Below, piece after piece: positions 46,747-58,462 of a stretch of DNA of 64,000 nt; the first letter of the stretch is position 1, and every line of letters starts with the position of its first letter. Source of the DNA: Gnetum montanum (taxonomy: Eukaryota; Streptophyta; Gnetopsida; Gnetales; Gnetaceae). Location: positions 179,664 through 243,663 of the forward strand of contig MNCI01019122.1 of NCBI GenBank assembly GCA_015680685.1, read 5' to 3'. The notes under the pieces were generated by a model. The model saw only the letters and a program-made list of their open reading frames with translations. It was not told the DNA's origin and did not search any database. The position numbers were made by a program, and so were the translations under genes.

Positions 46747-49510
46747 CATATTCTTGTCCTAAGCATATTTAGGATGCTTTTATCATTTATTTTTTGCTAA
46801 AAGCAAGGATATAAAAGTAGAATAGATTAGAAAGTCTTAACTTGAATTATGCAAGGAGAACAATTTTATTAGTATTTTTGAAATCATGTATTAAGACTTC
46901 ATAATTAGGATGTTAATGAGATGTTAGCCTAATGGCAAGACTCTTGATTTAGGAAGTCTTAGTTATGACTTTGATTCTAATGGGTAGTGTTGAGTTATAA
47001 AGTTCTATGAGGGTTTCATGAACATTTGTTGTCGCCAAAAGTTTTAACTCTAATGATTTCTTTAGAATGTGAAGACATCTCATTAATAGTGGCTTATTAA
47101 CTTTAATAAAATTAATAACTCAATTAATAAATTTGTAGAAATAAGTCAATTTATCTCTAAATTAATAAGCTTGTTGATTTGCAATTTTTGGTACCAACAA
47201 ATAGAGGAAAAGTCTAAAGGATGTACTAAAATTGAGGTTTTGGCATAGGGGAAACAATGCTTTCTATGAAGGGTAAAAGATAGATAAACCATACACAACA
47301 TTTGCTAATGCCTTAATGGGGAAATGATATATTTTATTTTTTAAAAAAAAAGGCTTTAGATTCAAAAATTTTGAGGTCCTATGGTAATGATTTAAAAAAA
47401 AAGGTCCTCATGTGTAATACAAGTCATTATAGTAGGCAGAAGTTAAGGTGTTTAATGAAATTAAAAGACATTAGTTCTATGTAACATGTAGAACTCAGTA
47501 AGGAATGTTGGAGATAGTGTGCAATTTCATGTCATGAATTTCAAGTTCAAGTATTATTTTCATTATTTTACCTTGTTTGTAGGTTCAATGCCCTATATTT
47601 GATATGAACAAAGAATATTATGAAATAACCAAAATACAAATCAAATTATCCCAAAACAATTAAAAATACTAACAAAACATACATGAATTTAAAAATGCAA
47701 ATAATACCAAAAACAAACACACCCAATCCATATTGGAGAAAAACTAACAAAATAACTTATAATATATTGAAACAATAAAATAATAAACCAACATAAAAAA
47801 ATTAACAATAAAGTCTACAAATACAATGGACATGTTAAAAACAAAATGGAGTAAAAGAAAAAAGAAACAAAAGATGGACCACATAAATAAAATGTAGTAT
47901 CACATCAAAGAAAGAAGAACAAAGCAGAAGAAACAAAGGGGAATAGGAAAGAAGAAGAAAGAAATAGTAAAGAAGAAACTAATGTGCAAGCAATTGTGGC
48001 AACTATAAACTAGATTAGATACAATTATATGTATTAAGATGGCCAAGAACAAGAATATAAATTTAAATCAGGAGTCTATTAGCTTAATAATTATCTAACC
48101 AAAACCAAAGCAAAGACTATATCTGATGCACAAATATGTATAAAGAACACAAATATACATAGGAATAGTGACACCATCCTCTTCATCAGTGTTAATGCTC
48201 TCTTGCACTATTGAATCCATCACTTGCAAAAGAGAAAGTCAGAATAAAGTGAGTGGGAAGCCTTTATACTTCTCCTACTAGATGCCTAGAAGATATTATA
48301 CCAGAGAAGAGGAATGAGAATAAAGAATGTCTTGCAAAAAGGATCAATCCACAAGAAACATGCACATTCACATACATAGTCACACACACACATTAGGCAT
48401 TAATTCTAACAGGTCCAATCATAAGCATATATAGTAACTCAAACATAAGCATCCAAACCTACATCCCAGACATCACAACCACAGTAAACAAACTCATGTG
48501 CATAGCTAACCAATCAAAGCATAAACTAGCTAGACTTAGTAATAATCCATCCAAAATCATATAGCTATTTGTACTTCTAGTAAACCATGTTTAATCATCA
48601 ACTCACATGATAACTAACAAATATGTACTTAGTATAGTATGTGTAATTATTGTCATGAGTCCTCATTGTCATCACATGGCTAGAGATCTTTTATAAGTCT
48701 CTTATCCCAACTAGTACTAGTGCTTGTCAATCCATGACCTAATGCCACTAGTCTTATGAAGGGTAGATCATAGGCACAACCCATGACACCTAAAGACCTC
48801 ATACCAATGGTAGGAATGGCCATACTTACACTCTCCCACTCTTCGAATAAGGCTTGAGATTGGAGCCTCATTGATGCATCCCAACAATTGTCATCCTCAT
48901 CCACCTCTAGGGATGTTTCATCATCAACTAGTCTACTTTCTTGTGTTATTTTAACCCATCAATTAATCATAAGCAACTTGTGCTACATGTGTAATCACAT
49001 CACTATATATCATAACAAAGCAAGAATTAATATCATGCATCATGCCAAGCCCACCTAACAGTCATAAGCATTTGATGCTTCATAACCCTATCATACAAGT
49101 ACTCAATACACTTCGACATCAAGAACACGCACCTAATTCATGTTTTAGATGCATACTACATTGTGACTAATCCATCTCAACAAATCCCTGATCAATCTAG
49201 TTACATTACAACCTAATCATAAGTCATGGTCATAAAATTCCTTTAGACTATGATGTACAATGGATTCATAGCCACCACTTCAAGTGTCCTACAACTTGCA
49301 ATATACTTAAAAGCCAAAAAGCATAAGCAAAATTAATTATCCATGTGCCTATCATGAATCATGGTAAGGTTGTTGTCACTATCATGAGTACACCACAACT
49401 CACATCCATACTATTCCCTCAACCAATCCATTGTGACTTAACCATAGCTTATGGTACATTTTGAATTCTACTGTGACTTATAGTGCATAAAAATTATCTA
49501 CTATGTCTTA
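46747..49510. other. AT-rich intergenic DNA; possible SINE head
   Basis: No gene is convincing. At 46925-46990 a tRNA-like pattern is seen (TTAGCCTAATGGCAAGAC, then GACTTTGATTCTAATG about 35 bases on). From 47600 the plus strand is A-rich and low in complexity. A 74-codon minus-strand open frame at 48904-48680 has no recognised motif and is probably chance. Confidence 0.45.
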
Positions 49511-49512
49511 AC

Positions 49513-49937
49513 CACAATTGTATCATAATCTATAGTTTGCACATACACCTATAACCAAATACCATAACCTAATCATCAGTCAAACATGACCCATTGTCTA
49601 CATAAGCAACCAAAACCTAAACATAAAAAATAACTAGAACTAACCCTCACAACCTAAATAATCAACACAGATCCAAACTGACAATTGGGTTTTGGTTTGC
49701 ATAGACACTTATAACCAAAACCAAATTCCATAGTCTGCATAGACTCCTATAAGAAAATACCACAATTGTACCACAATCCATAGTCTACACAGATACCTAC
49801 AATCAAATACCAAAACCTAGCCATGAGTTAAACATAACCCATTATCTACATAAACAATCAAAACCTAAACATCAAAAATAACCAAGACTAATCTCATAAC
49901 CTAAACAATCAACACAAATCCAAATTAACAACTTGTT
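49513..49937. repeat. Tandem direct duplication, period about 248 bp
   Basis: The block from 49513 (CACAATTGTA) to about 49690 recurs diverged from 49761 to about 49937. Matching phrases include CACAATTG (49513 and 49761) and ATCAACACA (49661 and 49908). Smaller repeats of a CATAGTCT-CATAGAC phrase lie between them. Confidence 0.75.
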
Positions 49938-51990
49938 GAAGCATTACAATGGATCCTTGCAACCCCTAAACAAATTCCATACTTTCTAATCATCATTTCT
50001 ATATGTGTCAACACATGACAACACCCATAACTTATCATATATAATTGTAAGCATACAAAATTTAGCATGCAAATAATAGAATCATACCAACCATTCCATA
50101 GATCTTTGACAAATGCATATGGATGCATATATACTAAAAGAAACAAGGAAAAGGTAAAGGAAACCCATCGATATCACTTGAAGCACTTAATAATCTAAAA
50201 TGATTATAGATAGCTCCAACATAGATAAAATTCCATCCCAAACCCACCAGCTCTTGAATCCTGACACTAGAAACAATGAGCAATCTAAATCCAGCCCTAA
50301 AACATATATGATCCAACTCACAATAGCACATAATAGGAGAATGGTGGTGGCTCAGAAATAGATGATATGACCTAGAAAGGAAGGTTTCATGTTTAAAATT
50401 TTTTTTATTATAATTTAATACAACATAATAAAATATACAACAAGGTACTTTCATAAGTCTAATTATCTACCTCATCACCTAACTGATACACCAAGATACC
50501 ATAATACATTAACATACATATCTCATGCATGAGAGTTCCAAATTAAAAGATAATTAAATGCCCATCAAAGTCATCTCAAGTACATTACATTTAGAAGCCA
50601 AGGACATAGCTATGCTACATAAAGCATAATCATATCATCATTAAGCATATCAAAAATGTTAAAGTAAAAGTCACAAGCACATACTAGACTACTACTCTTA
50701 CCCCTAAGTCCTCCATCCCATAAAATTGGTGTGCATAGGAATATCTTATATATGTATATATATGTATGTATGTATGTAAAACAATAAAATCACATATACC
50801 ATAACATTATATTATCCTTAACTACACATGATAATGCATATAGCTAGCTAGCCCTACAACTCCCAAAGGCAACCACACATACACAAATAACAAACATAAC
50901 ATTATATGAGGGGTCCTATAGTGAGGTGTTATAATATTGATGTTAGTCACTATTTTCATTATCATGGTATGATCATAAATTTTTATTAATTATTTTTTCT
51001 TTTTTAGCAATAAATAAATTGTCATTTATTTTTCTAAAGTATGTTGAACTTAGAGAAAAAGATATATTCATATTGTTTATTTAGATTATACATTACCTAA
51101 ACCTTATCCTAATAGTGAATTTTTTGGGATCTCAATGAAGTGAAAACTTGTGGACATAGAAAAAAAGGAGAAACACCACCACTAGCTTGATTCAATTAAA
51201 AAGATAAACTTACTTAATTAATAATTCTCTCAAGTTAAAAAAAACCTTATTTAAGTAAAGTAAAACATTATAATTGAAGCAAAATGATATGTCATCATCC
51301 TCCTAGCTTTATTCCAATAAAATAAGCTTGGCTACATGAGCCATCGATGAGATTTAGCATGGTTTTATAGTCAGTTGTTAACCTAATACTCATCCTCATG
51401 TTAACTATTATTTATCATAACCATTCAATTTTCTACAATTACATATCATTTTACTTATTTCCTTTAGACCAACTTCAATGTTGAACTAAAAGGCTTAAAA
51501 ATTAAAATAAGAAATAATTTTATATTCTTTTTGTATACCACAATTTTATGTAATTTGTTATCATGTTAAATATTTTCTATAATTAAAAATATTTGAATGT
51601 TATTTTAATTATGTAAGTTGGCTTTATTAACTATTATGATAATCAATATTCTAATCTTAATCTTAGTTTAATTACATTAACAATGTAAAATGTTATTAGA
51701 ATTCCTGTATCTTAATAGGTTAATTATCAACCTAAAGCTTGTCACTAAATAAGTTCTAATTCTTTTTACAATAAAATAATATTAAGTTTAAAAACTTATT
51801 TTATAAAATGTGGAAATGGTTTTGAAAACTTGTCTTAGGTGAACTTCTAATGTATAAGCAAATCTAATTTTTAAAATGGATCTAATTTTTCTCACTTTGA
51901 ATTTTCTCTAACAAACCTGATTTCTTTAGAATTCCTTTATGGGGGATTCTATTTTACTTCCATCTTCTTTAACTAATGTTGAAATTTCTA
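49938..51990. other. AT-rich intergenic DNA
   Basis: No gene seen. A short TATG/TGTA repeat is at about 50749-50779. Minus-strand TATAACACCTCACTATAGG near 50915-50935 resembles the start of some plant gypsy LTRs, but no partner was found. Confidence 0.4.
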
Positions 51991-52014
51991 CTTCTTTTAT
52001 TGATGTAGAAATTT

Positions 52015-52480
52015 TTGTTGATTCTTAAAATGCAGATTTACAAGCTTTTAAGAAAAAAGTTGTTATGCTTTCTTCAATTGATGTTAATGCAACTAAGACA
52101 CCCAAATTTCATTCTTTTTGACGATGTATATGAGTCATTGGTTGCTGATCTTTCATTACAAAATGTGCTCATTCAAATTTTGGGTTACCTACCTTGTAAT
52201 CAAAGTTTCGTTTCACAATTAAATGATATGATGAAAAAACATGGCATTCAAGTCCTTCATGCAAGGTATTTTTTTTTTCTTTACCTTGTTGACGTAGGCA
52301 ATACTTCAATGGTGCAACGTGCCCTACATATAGGGTCTTTTATACATAAGCATCTAGTGTTAATCATTCATAAGTGGACTCCAAATTTTGATGTCTAATT
52401 TGAAAAGTTTGCTAAAGTTCCATATTTTGTCAGGTTATACGATCTTCTAGAAAGCTGAGTAGGAAATTGTTAGTCTTCTC
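52015..52480 (+). pseudogene. DUF4283-type domain fragment
   Basis: The open frame 52015-52398 contains NVLIQILGYLPCNQSF, a hydrophobic strand YFFFLYLVDVGN, VQRALHIGSF and IHKWTPNFDV. After a stop the same frame goes on with FEKFAKVPYFVRLYDLLES. The order (core strand, 'R.L..G.', 'W.P.F', 'VP.WVRL.') fits the plant DUF4283 domain found near zinc knuckles in LINE ORF1-like and related proteins; this assignment is from memory. No zinc knuckle or RT follows, so it is a small decayed fragment. Confidence 0.6.
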
Positions 52481-52962
52481 AGTCCCATTAAGCATATAGA
52501 GTCTATTTCTACAAATTTTAGTTTTCATAAATGTTTTTTTTGTTGAAATCAACCTTCTTAATCATAAAAAGAAATTGGAATTATAAGTATAGTGAAAGAC
52601 TTATATTTAACCAATTACATATTATAATCTTCCTAATTCTTGCAAATTTTGCCATCATGAAGGATATTTGTTTAATGCTTATTCTATTCTACTCAAGAAA
52701 AAAGGCTCTTAAGAAAACTAAAAATGTGTTGAAGATAGAAAAAAACAATATGAAGTCGAAGATATGAAAGATCAAGTTAATGTTAATAATAAGAAAGATC
52801 AAATGGCAATAAAGAATCCAAAGAAAACAAACACTAAATAGCTCATAATGCAAATTTTCCTTTGAAAGATAAGAATACAATTAACTCAAAGATTACAACA
52901 ATGTTGACAAGAAGGTTACAACTGATGGTCAAGATTTTCAACTTAAAATCAATAACAAGCAA

Positions 52963-53086
52963 TGAGATGAAGATCTTCCACAAGTGCTACTACTAATATT
53001 TATATCAAAGCAAGAAAGTAGTAGCACTTGTGGAAGATCTTCATCTCAAATTCTACTTTCTTGCTTTGATATAAATATTAGTAGTA
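52963..53086. repeat. Two interlocked perfect inverted repeats
   Basis: Arms 52963-52994 and 53017-53048 are perfect reverse complements (32 bp). Arms 52988-53021 and 53053-53086 are also perfect reverse complements (34 bp). The order is A, B, A', B', so either hairpin can form but not both as simple stems. Confidence 0.95.
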
Positions 53087-53099
53087 AGCCACAACTCTC

Positions 53100-53740
53100 T
53101 ATCTCAAATTCTTTTGTTATTTTAAGTTTAAGCTTGGATATTGAAAAGTGATGTAAACTTTGTTAGAATTGGGACCTTCCTCCCTACTAACAATTAATTT
53201 TCTTCACTTAATTCTTTTTTGAAAGTTTCAATTGCAAGGTTGTACACGTGATTAACCAATTTTAAAATTGAAAACCTTTTTCATTTTATATATATATGTC
53301 TACTCAATATCAAACTTGTGATGCACTCTAAATTTTCTTTGTTCCTTATCAATATTTTTTTTTGGGGGGTCCAACACCCAAAACTTATGTTCAAGTATAG
53401 CTTTCATGATAAAGAAGTCCATCATAATATATTGATCTCATATCAAGTTTTTCCTACTTATGTAAATATAAAGATTACAAAAGATACTTTACAAGTTTAT
53501 TAAAGAAGTTACAAAAAGTCCATCACCTCAATACTTTACAAGAACAAGTATAACATAATCAACCATAATAACTCACAGTCAAGAAAACCATTTTTCGACC
53601 AGCTTTCAACGGTAGTTGATGGTTGGTAATTGGAGAAAGACTGCACAGAATGCACCGGCTAAAAGGGTTGCGCTTCCTTCACCAACTTGGTAGGTACTCA
53701 GGAACTTGGTTGGTACTCGGGAGCATGGGCATTCATTCCT
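53100..53740. other. Intergenic DNA downstream of the invertase gene
   Basis: AT-rich, with a TATATATAT run near 53288 and a G run after T at about 53357-53370. A near-perfect 20-bp tandem repeat (TTGGTAGGTACTCAGGAAC and a variant) is near 53687-53725. No gene seen. Confidence 0.5.
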
Positions 53741-53744
53741 TTCA

Positions 53745-53750
53745 TTTATT
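53745..53750 (-). terminator. Likely poly(A) signal of the invertase gene
   Basis: AATAAA on the minus strand, 141 bases after the stop codon at 53891-53893. The position is ordinary for a plant 3' UTR, but no transcript evidence is available. Confidence 0.5.
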
Positions 53751-53890
53751 CAGTAAAAATAACGTTCTCCCTACAAAACTTTGTTACAAAGCACAGAGAG
53801 CAGCAGAAATCATAATAATGAAACAAGAAAAATTTTGTTACAAAACGTATAAAGCACATGGAAGAGCAACGTCATCATTCGTTCATTGTA

Positions 53891-56800
53891 TCAGTCGTTG
53901 TATCGATGAATGCCGGCCGATTGCATCTGCCACACCTTCAAGCTGCTTACCGTGACGGCCCTCGTGGCATTGTTGAAAAGGTGTAGCCTTGCTGCACCGT
54001 TAATTGCCTGTGTTGGGTAAATCCTGGATGTTATGCACGTTCTGCCTCCCTGAGCAAAGCTCTCCACGATGGAATGATCAATCTGCATGCAAATCAACAA
54101 ATTAATCCCCCTGCCATGTGCATCAACATGTTTTCAAATTTCGCGCAAATATCTTAGTTTCTTACCAGTGTTCGAAGGGTGAGGGAATTTTCATCTGCAA
54201 GCACTGGAACTGAACTGCCATTGATTGCCAAGAGCACGTCGGATGCCAAGGATGATCTGCATATTTCGTTGTTGGGATCAGATTTCTAGAGCATCGGCCG
54301 CATGGTGATACAGATTTGGATTATGTTGAGATGGTTACCGAGACTGGTCATGGCAGAACAATGTGCGCAACTTGCCGTCGCGATCCTTGGTAATGTAGAA
54401 ATAAACAGCTGTTTGTTCGGTGAGAGCTTCGTCGGCCAAGACCAGAAGGCCGAAGGGTCCTAGAACGCCTCTTCTGGAGGCTCCTCCGCTGCTGCTGCAG
54501 TCATGGATGTCGTCCAACAGTAGCTCCTCCTCCTCCTCTTCCGCCTCGGGAAACTGGATTTCGAGTTCCACATCCAACTGCAGACAACGAGAAGGAAATC
54601 CTTGTGAGGATGCATGGAAGTTGTTAAGACTTGAAATTTGACAGAGTCGTCGAAGAACTGGCGATCGGCGATTTTTGCGCACCTGTGAGGCGTCGGAGAC
54701 CTCGAGCGGTATGACTGAGCCGGGAAAGAGCGCTATGTTTTGCCAAGATTTCTCGTCAGAGCGCAGCGCATCCACTTCCTCCACGGGCCACTGGATCAGG
54801 TTCGATTTTGTCTTGCTGTCCAGCAACACAGTCCTCGGCACCGTCTAAAACAAAAGGAGCAGATTTCAACCTTCACGATACACGCAGGGCGTTCAAGGTA
54901 AGGACTAAAACATGCTTTCCTGCGTATTTCTCGTAGGTTTGGCTGTGGTTCCCCTCCGTACTACAGTGCTTATCAAAAGAAGTTATTTAATTTAGCAGAG
55001 CATTCTGGGGAGCAAAAAATTTCTTGTGATCTCCTGGACCGGTGATTGCTGCTTCGTGCCGTCAATCATTGTGCAAACATTCCACCCCAACATTGGTCTC
55101 TTTGTAGAACTCCACATCATAAAAAAAGCGCATGTCACAAATAGACCTATTATATCAAGGCTAACCGTTGGGGCATTCTGTATGCTATTTTTGCAAAATA
55201 AGATACAGGCGTCGTCGATCCAATTTGAGCGCAACGCAATCTTTTTCGCGTGCACAAAAGCCAAGTACATGGGGATCAATGAAAGATCTCAGAAAAGCAA
55301 TATAAATTCGCCTACCGTGTCGTGCGGTGAGTCCACAAATAGACGTGTGTCATTCCAAAACCAAAAGAATAAAAACCAGGACATGGTTTGGATTAAATAT
55401 ACGAATCTTGGCCTTTTTCAAAGCAGCTTTCGGTTTTTGCACAACGGCATGCTGCTTATAAAGCTTAACGATCAGCCGTTTCAAATACGAACATTGACTT
55501 TTCCTAAGAAACTTTCAGTTACTTTGCTTCAGCGCGGCACGCCTAGTAAGGTTAGGAATCCTCATTAGTGCTGGTTACATTTACCTTGAATGCTATCAAA
55601 CAGTTCTGATATTGGACTATTGTACATAAAAGTTACAAGGTCTATAAGGTTAAGAAAAGAAATCATTTAATTTAGCAGACTTAGCAGCAGACTTTAACTG
55701 AGTAGTCCGCAGGCCACTGTCGTGACAGCTCACGGAGCATGACGATGGAGGCTAACCTAATTATGCTTGTTAGAACTTTCTCGAATCTGTTAACATAATT
55801 CCAGGTCCGATGGTTTGGAAGGCTGACGACGACAATGTTTGCCATCATTGGTCATTTTTTTGGTTGTCTATAATAGAAGGAAGAAAGCTCCTCCAAAGGC
55901 TTCACCTCCCCTATCATGAAATCATCCTTGCACCAAGAACTCATTCTAGAATAAAGACAATGATGCTGCTGTGGCATTGTTGGCTAAATTGCAAACAAGA
56001 AACTGATTCTTCTTCGTCTCGTTTGACCATGGATTCCGGTGTTCATAAAAAACAAACATTCCGAGATCTGTGCTGAGATTTATGCGTATCCTCATTGATG
56101 GTACACAGGAGCATGCTACAGGGTTGAGGCTTAAGCGTTGGTGAACAGTTACAGTTGAACAGGGATCGATGGCAAAGAGTGTAGGGGATCATTCGAAAGG
56201 AATATTGAAATAAATAAATTTAAAAAGGAAACCACACAAAGATGAATTCATTTAGAAAAAAAAAGTACCTGCAAGGAGGCCCAGCCCTTTTGAAGATCAG
56301 CCTGCTGGGAGTCGGTTTCAGAGACCCAACCCCAGAGCACGCGACGTTTCTTGACGGGATCGTAGAACGTCTTGGAAGCGTAATACTTGCCGTAGTCGTA
56401 GCGGAGGCCGATGCCCACGTCGATGGCAGGGTCGTCCGGCTGAAAAACATTACGAACGGCATCGTACGTGCCCAGCGCATAGTGATCTTTTTTAGTGTCA
56501 TCTAGACTGGCCTTCAGCACGTGCTTAGTTCCTTGGCCGTTAGCCGACGTGTCAAGGCCCACCCGCTCCCCCTGGGCCGCCACGGGATAGAAATCGACGC
56601 ACTCCCACATGCCGGTGTCGGCCACGCCGTGCATGCTGCCGAGCAGCTCGTACCTAAGAAAATCGCTGGTGCTGTAGACGAGGCAGATGCCGGTGGTGCC
56701 CAGGCGGGAGCCAATGGCGATGCGCCACGCGCCGTCGGGACCCGTCCAGCCGGTGGTAGGGTCCCGGAAGTCCTTGAGGCCAATGCCGTGAGGCGGGACC

Positions 56801-58362
56801 AGAACCGGGTTAGCCGGTGTCTTCACCCAGTCACGTAGCAACCCGTCTTGGGGGTCGGCTGGCCAAGCCAAGTTCTGGACCTGCACAGAGGCGTTGGTGG
56901 AGCCTGTATAGATCATGAAGATGGAGCCATTGCCGAGAATCGTTGCAGAGCCCGTCCAGACACCGTTTATGTCGTACCACTGGTCGCGAACCATGGCCAG
57001 GTCCAGGTATTTCCAGTGCACTAGATCCTGCGACACTGCGTGCCCCCATGTTATATTTCCCCAAATTGCTGAGTCAGGATTGTATTGGTAGAATAGATGG
57101 TACCAGCCCTTATAGAACACAGGCCCTGCATTCGTTCATGCAGGAATGCTAACAGTCATTGGAAATTGCTGTGCAATTCATCGGATTATTTCTGCTTTTT
57201 TTTTTTGCTGAGATTTCTATTTGTTGCTGAGAAAATGGTTCTGTTTTCTTACCGTCTGGATCTGTAGATCACCGTTCCGTTGCATCCCGCGCATACCGTC
57301 GCCACAATACGTTCAGTAAAGAAGATTAGAATTGATCAAGCTTGGGGCGGAAAATATTTTTTAAAATAATAGAAACATTTGATGTAGTAAACTTTATAAC
57401 TTTTATGCACAAAGTGACAGAGCCTTTCAGCTCTGAAATTCTGATATGGACTGCAGCAGAGAGCTTCTTTAAAAACTTGGAAATTTGAGGACCTAAAGAG
57501 TCGCCTGGAAGTTTCACAGAATTTAGAAGAGGACACGGATTAAGGATGAAAGGGAATTTTCTTATCTGAATAGATATCAAGAGGACAAAGCAACTTGAAT
57601 AGGTACTTCTAACGAAGTCAAAGGTATCTTTCACTAGTAAGGATTCTGTAAATACATAGATCCTCTGAATTCACAACAGAATATGCAGAGTTTTGACGAA
57701 ACTAAATAATCAAAGATTCTGTTTCGGGTAATTGAACACTAAAATCACAAAAGTAGATGTATTTATTTGAAAAGCAAGTTTCATTTTGAAAACTAGAGCG
57801 CAAATCATAGATCTGTTTTACGATTGGACAAACATTCAACTCTTCAAATTCAGGAACAGAAAGCATGCCGAGGTTCAGCGTGCGTAGTTAAACAATCAAC
57901 AAAGAAATTCAAAGATCGATCCAATTCAAAGAATTCGCTTGCAAAGGCTTGCTTAATCCAAAATTAGAACCGAAAAGGCTGCAAAGACGTTTGTTTACCG
58001 TTCATCCAATTCTTTTCAGGTTGGAAGTGGTAGGCAGACCGCTGCCATTGCAGAGCAGCGTTGCTCCAGGTATACGGCTTGAGCGAAACCCCGACACTCT
58101 TTTCAGAAACTCCCTGCGCAGGACCTCTGGATCTGGGAATCGCTGCATCCGCATCCACTTCTGCCGGCCGAACATCCTCCAGAGAAACCGCGACCTTCTC
58201 GACTTTATCCCTGAGAAACGCAGAGGCGTACAGGCCAACCACAACCAACGTTGCAAGAACCAAGCCAAAACGCGTAAATCTTGGTATCAAGGAGCGACGT
58301 TCTTCAAGATTCTCCGACTCCTTAATGGAAACATACGCATATTCCGCGTTGCCTTCCTCCAT
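53891..58362 (-). CDS. Vacuolar acid invertase (beta-fructofuranosidase, GH32), seven exons
   Basis: Hydrolyses sucrose to glucose and fructose in the vacuole. The exons by position are 58362-57999, 57261-57253, 57125-56269, 54844-54683, 54577-54339, 54256-54166 and 54082-53891. All introns are GT-AG, and the frames join to 1,914 nt (637 residues), normal for this family. The N-terminus has a basic cytosolic tail ([13 protein letters not shown]) and one membrane segment at about residues 33-50, the type II anchor of vacuolar invertases. Catalytic sites: Asp122 in WMNDPDG (nucleophile), Asp246 in FRDP (transition-state stabiliser), Glu299 in WECVDF (acid/base). Val in WECVDF, rather than Pro, marks the vacuolar class. 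The end is the typical beta-sandwich with [12 protein letters not shown] 58362 is chosen because there is no ATG between it and the in-frame stop at 58459-58461. The gene is apparently intact. Confidence 0.95.
54845..56268 (-). other. Large intron 3 of the invertase gene
   Basis: 1,424 bp, GTACTT to TTTTAG, by far the longest intron. A 180-codon plus-strand open frame at 55026-55568 shows no domain and is probably chance. No element was recognised. Confidence 0.85.
57253..57261 (-). other. Nine-base mini-exon of the invertase gene
   Basis: ATCCAGACG between acceptor CTACAG and donor GTAAGA. With the split codon from exon 1 it encodes D-P-D of the beta-fructosidase motif. The mini-exon is a hallmark of plant invertase genes, where it usually encodes D-P-N. 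Confidence 0.93.
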
Positions 58363-58462
58363 GACCTTGAAAATGCCTTGCTCTGCTTCGGATGCTGAAG
58401 TCAAGGTTGCTCGCGTAGGTAGGCTATTTGTAAGCCTTAATTTCAGTGCCTTAGGAAATTAC

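Noticed and set aside
48680-48904. 74-codon minus-strand open frame near 48.8 kb
   Set aside because: No motif, no coding neighbours; probably part of non-coding repeat DNA.
55026-55568. 180-codon plus-strand open frame inside invertase intron 3
   Set aside because: No recognisable domain, antisense within an intron, composition like the rest of the intron; chance is the simpler reading.
56521-56838. Open frames antisense or out of frame to invertase exon 3 (also 56514-56783, 56831-57064)
   Set aside because: Shadows of a GC-rich coding exon whose correct frame has full GH32 motifs.
58363-58404. Longer invertase N-terminus starting upstream of ATG 58362
   Set aside because: The upstream in-frame stretch begins with TTG and has no ATG. 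The segment from 58362 already has the expected basic tail and anchor.
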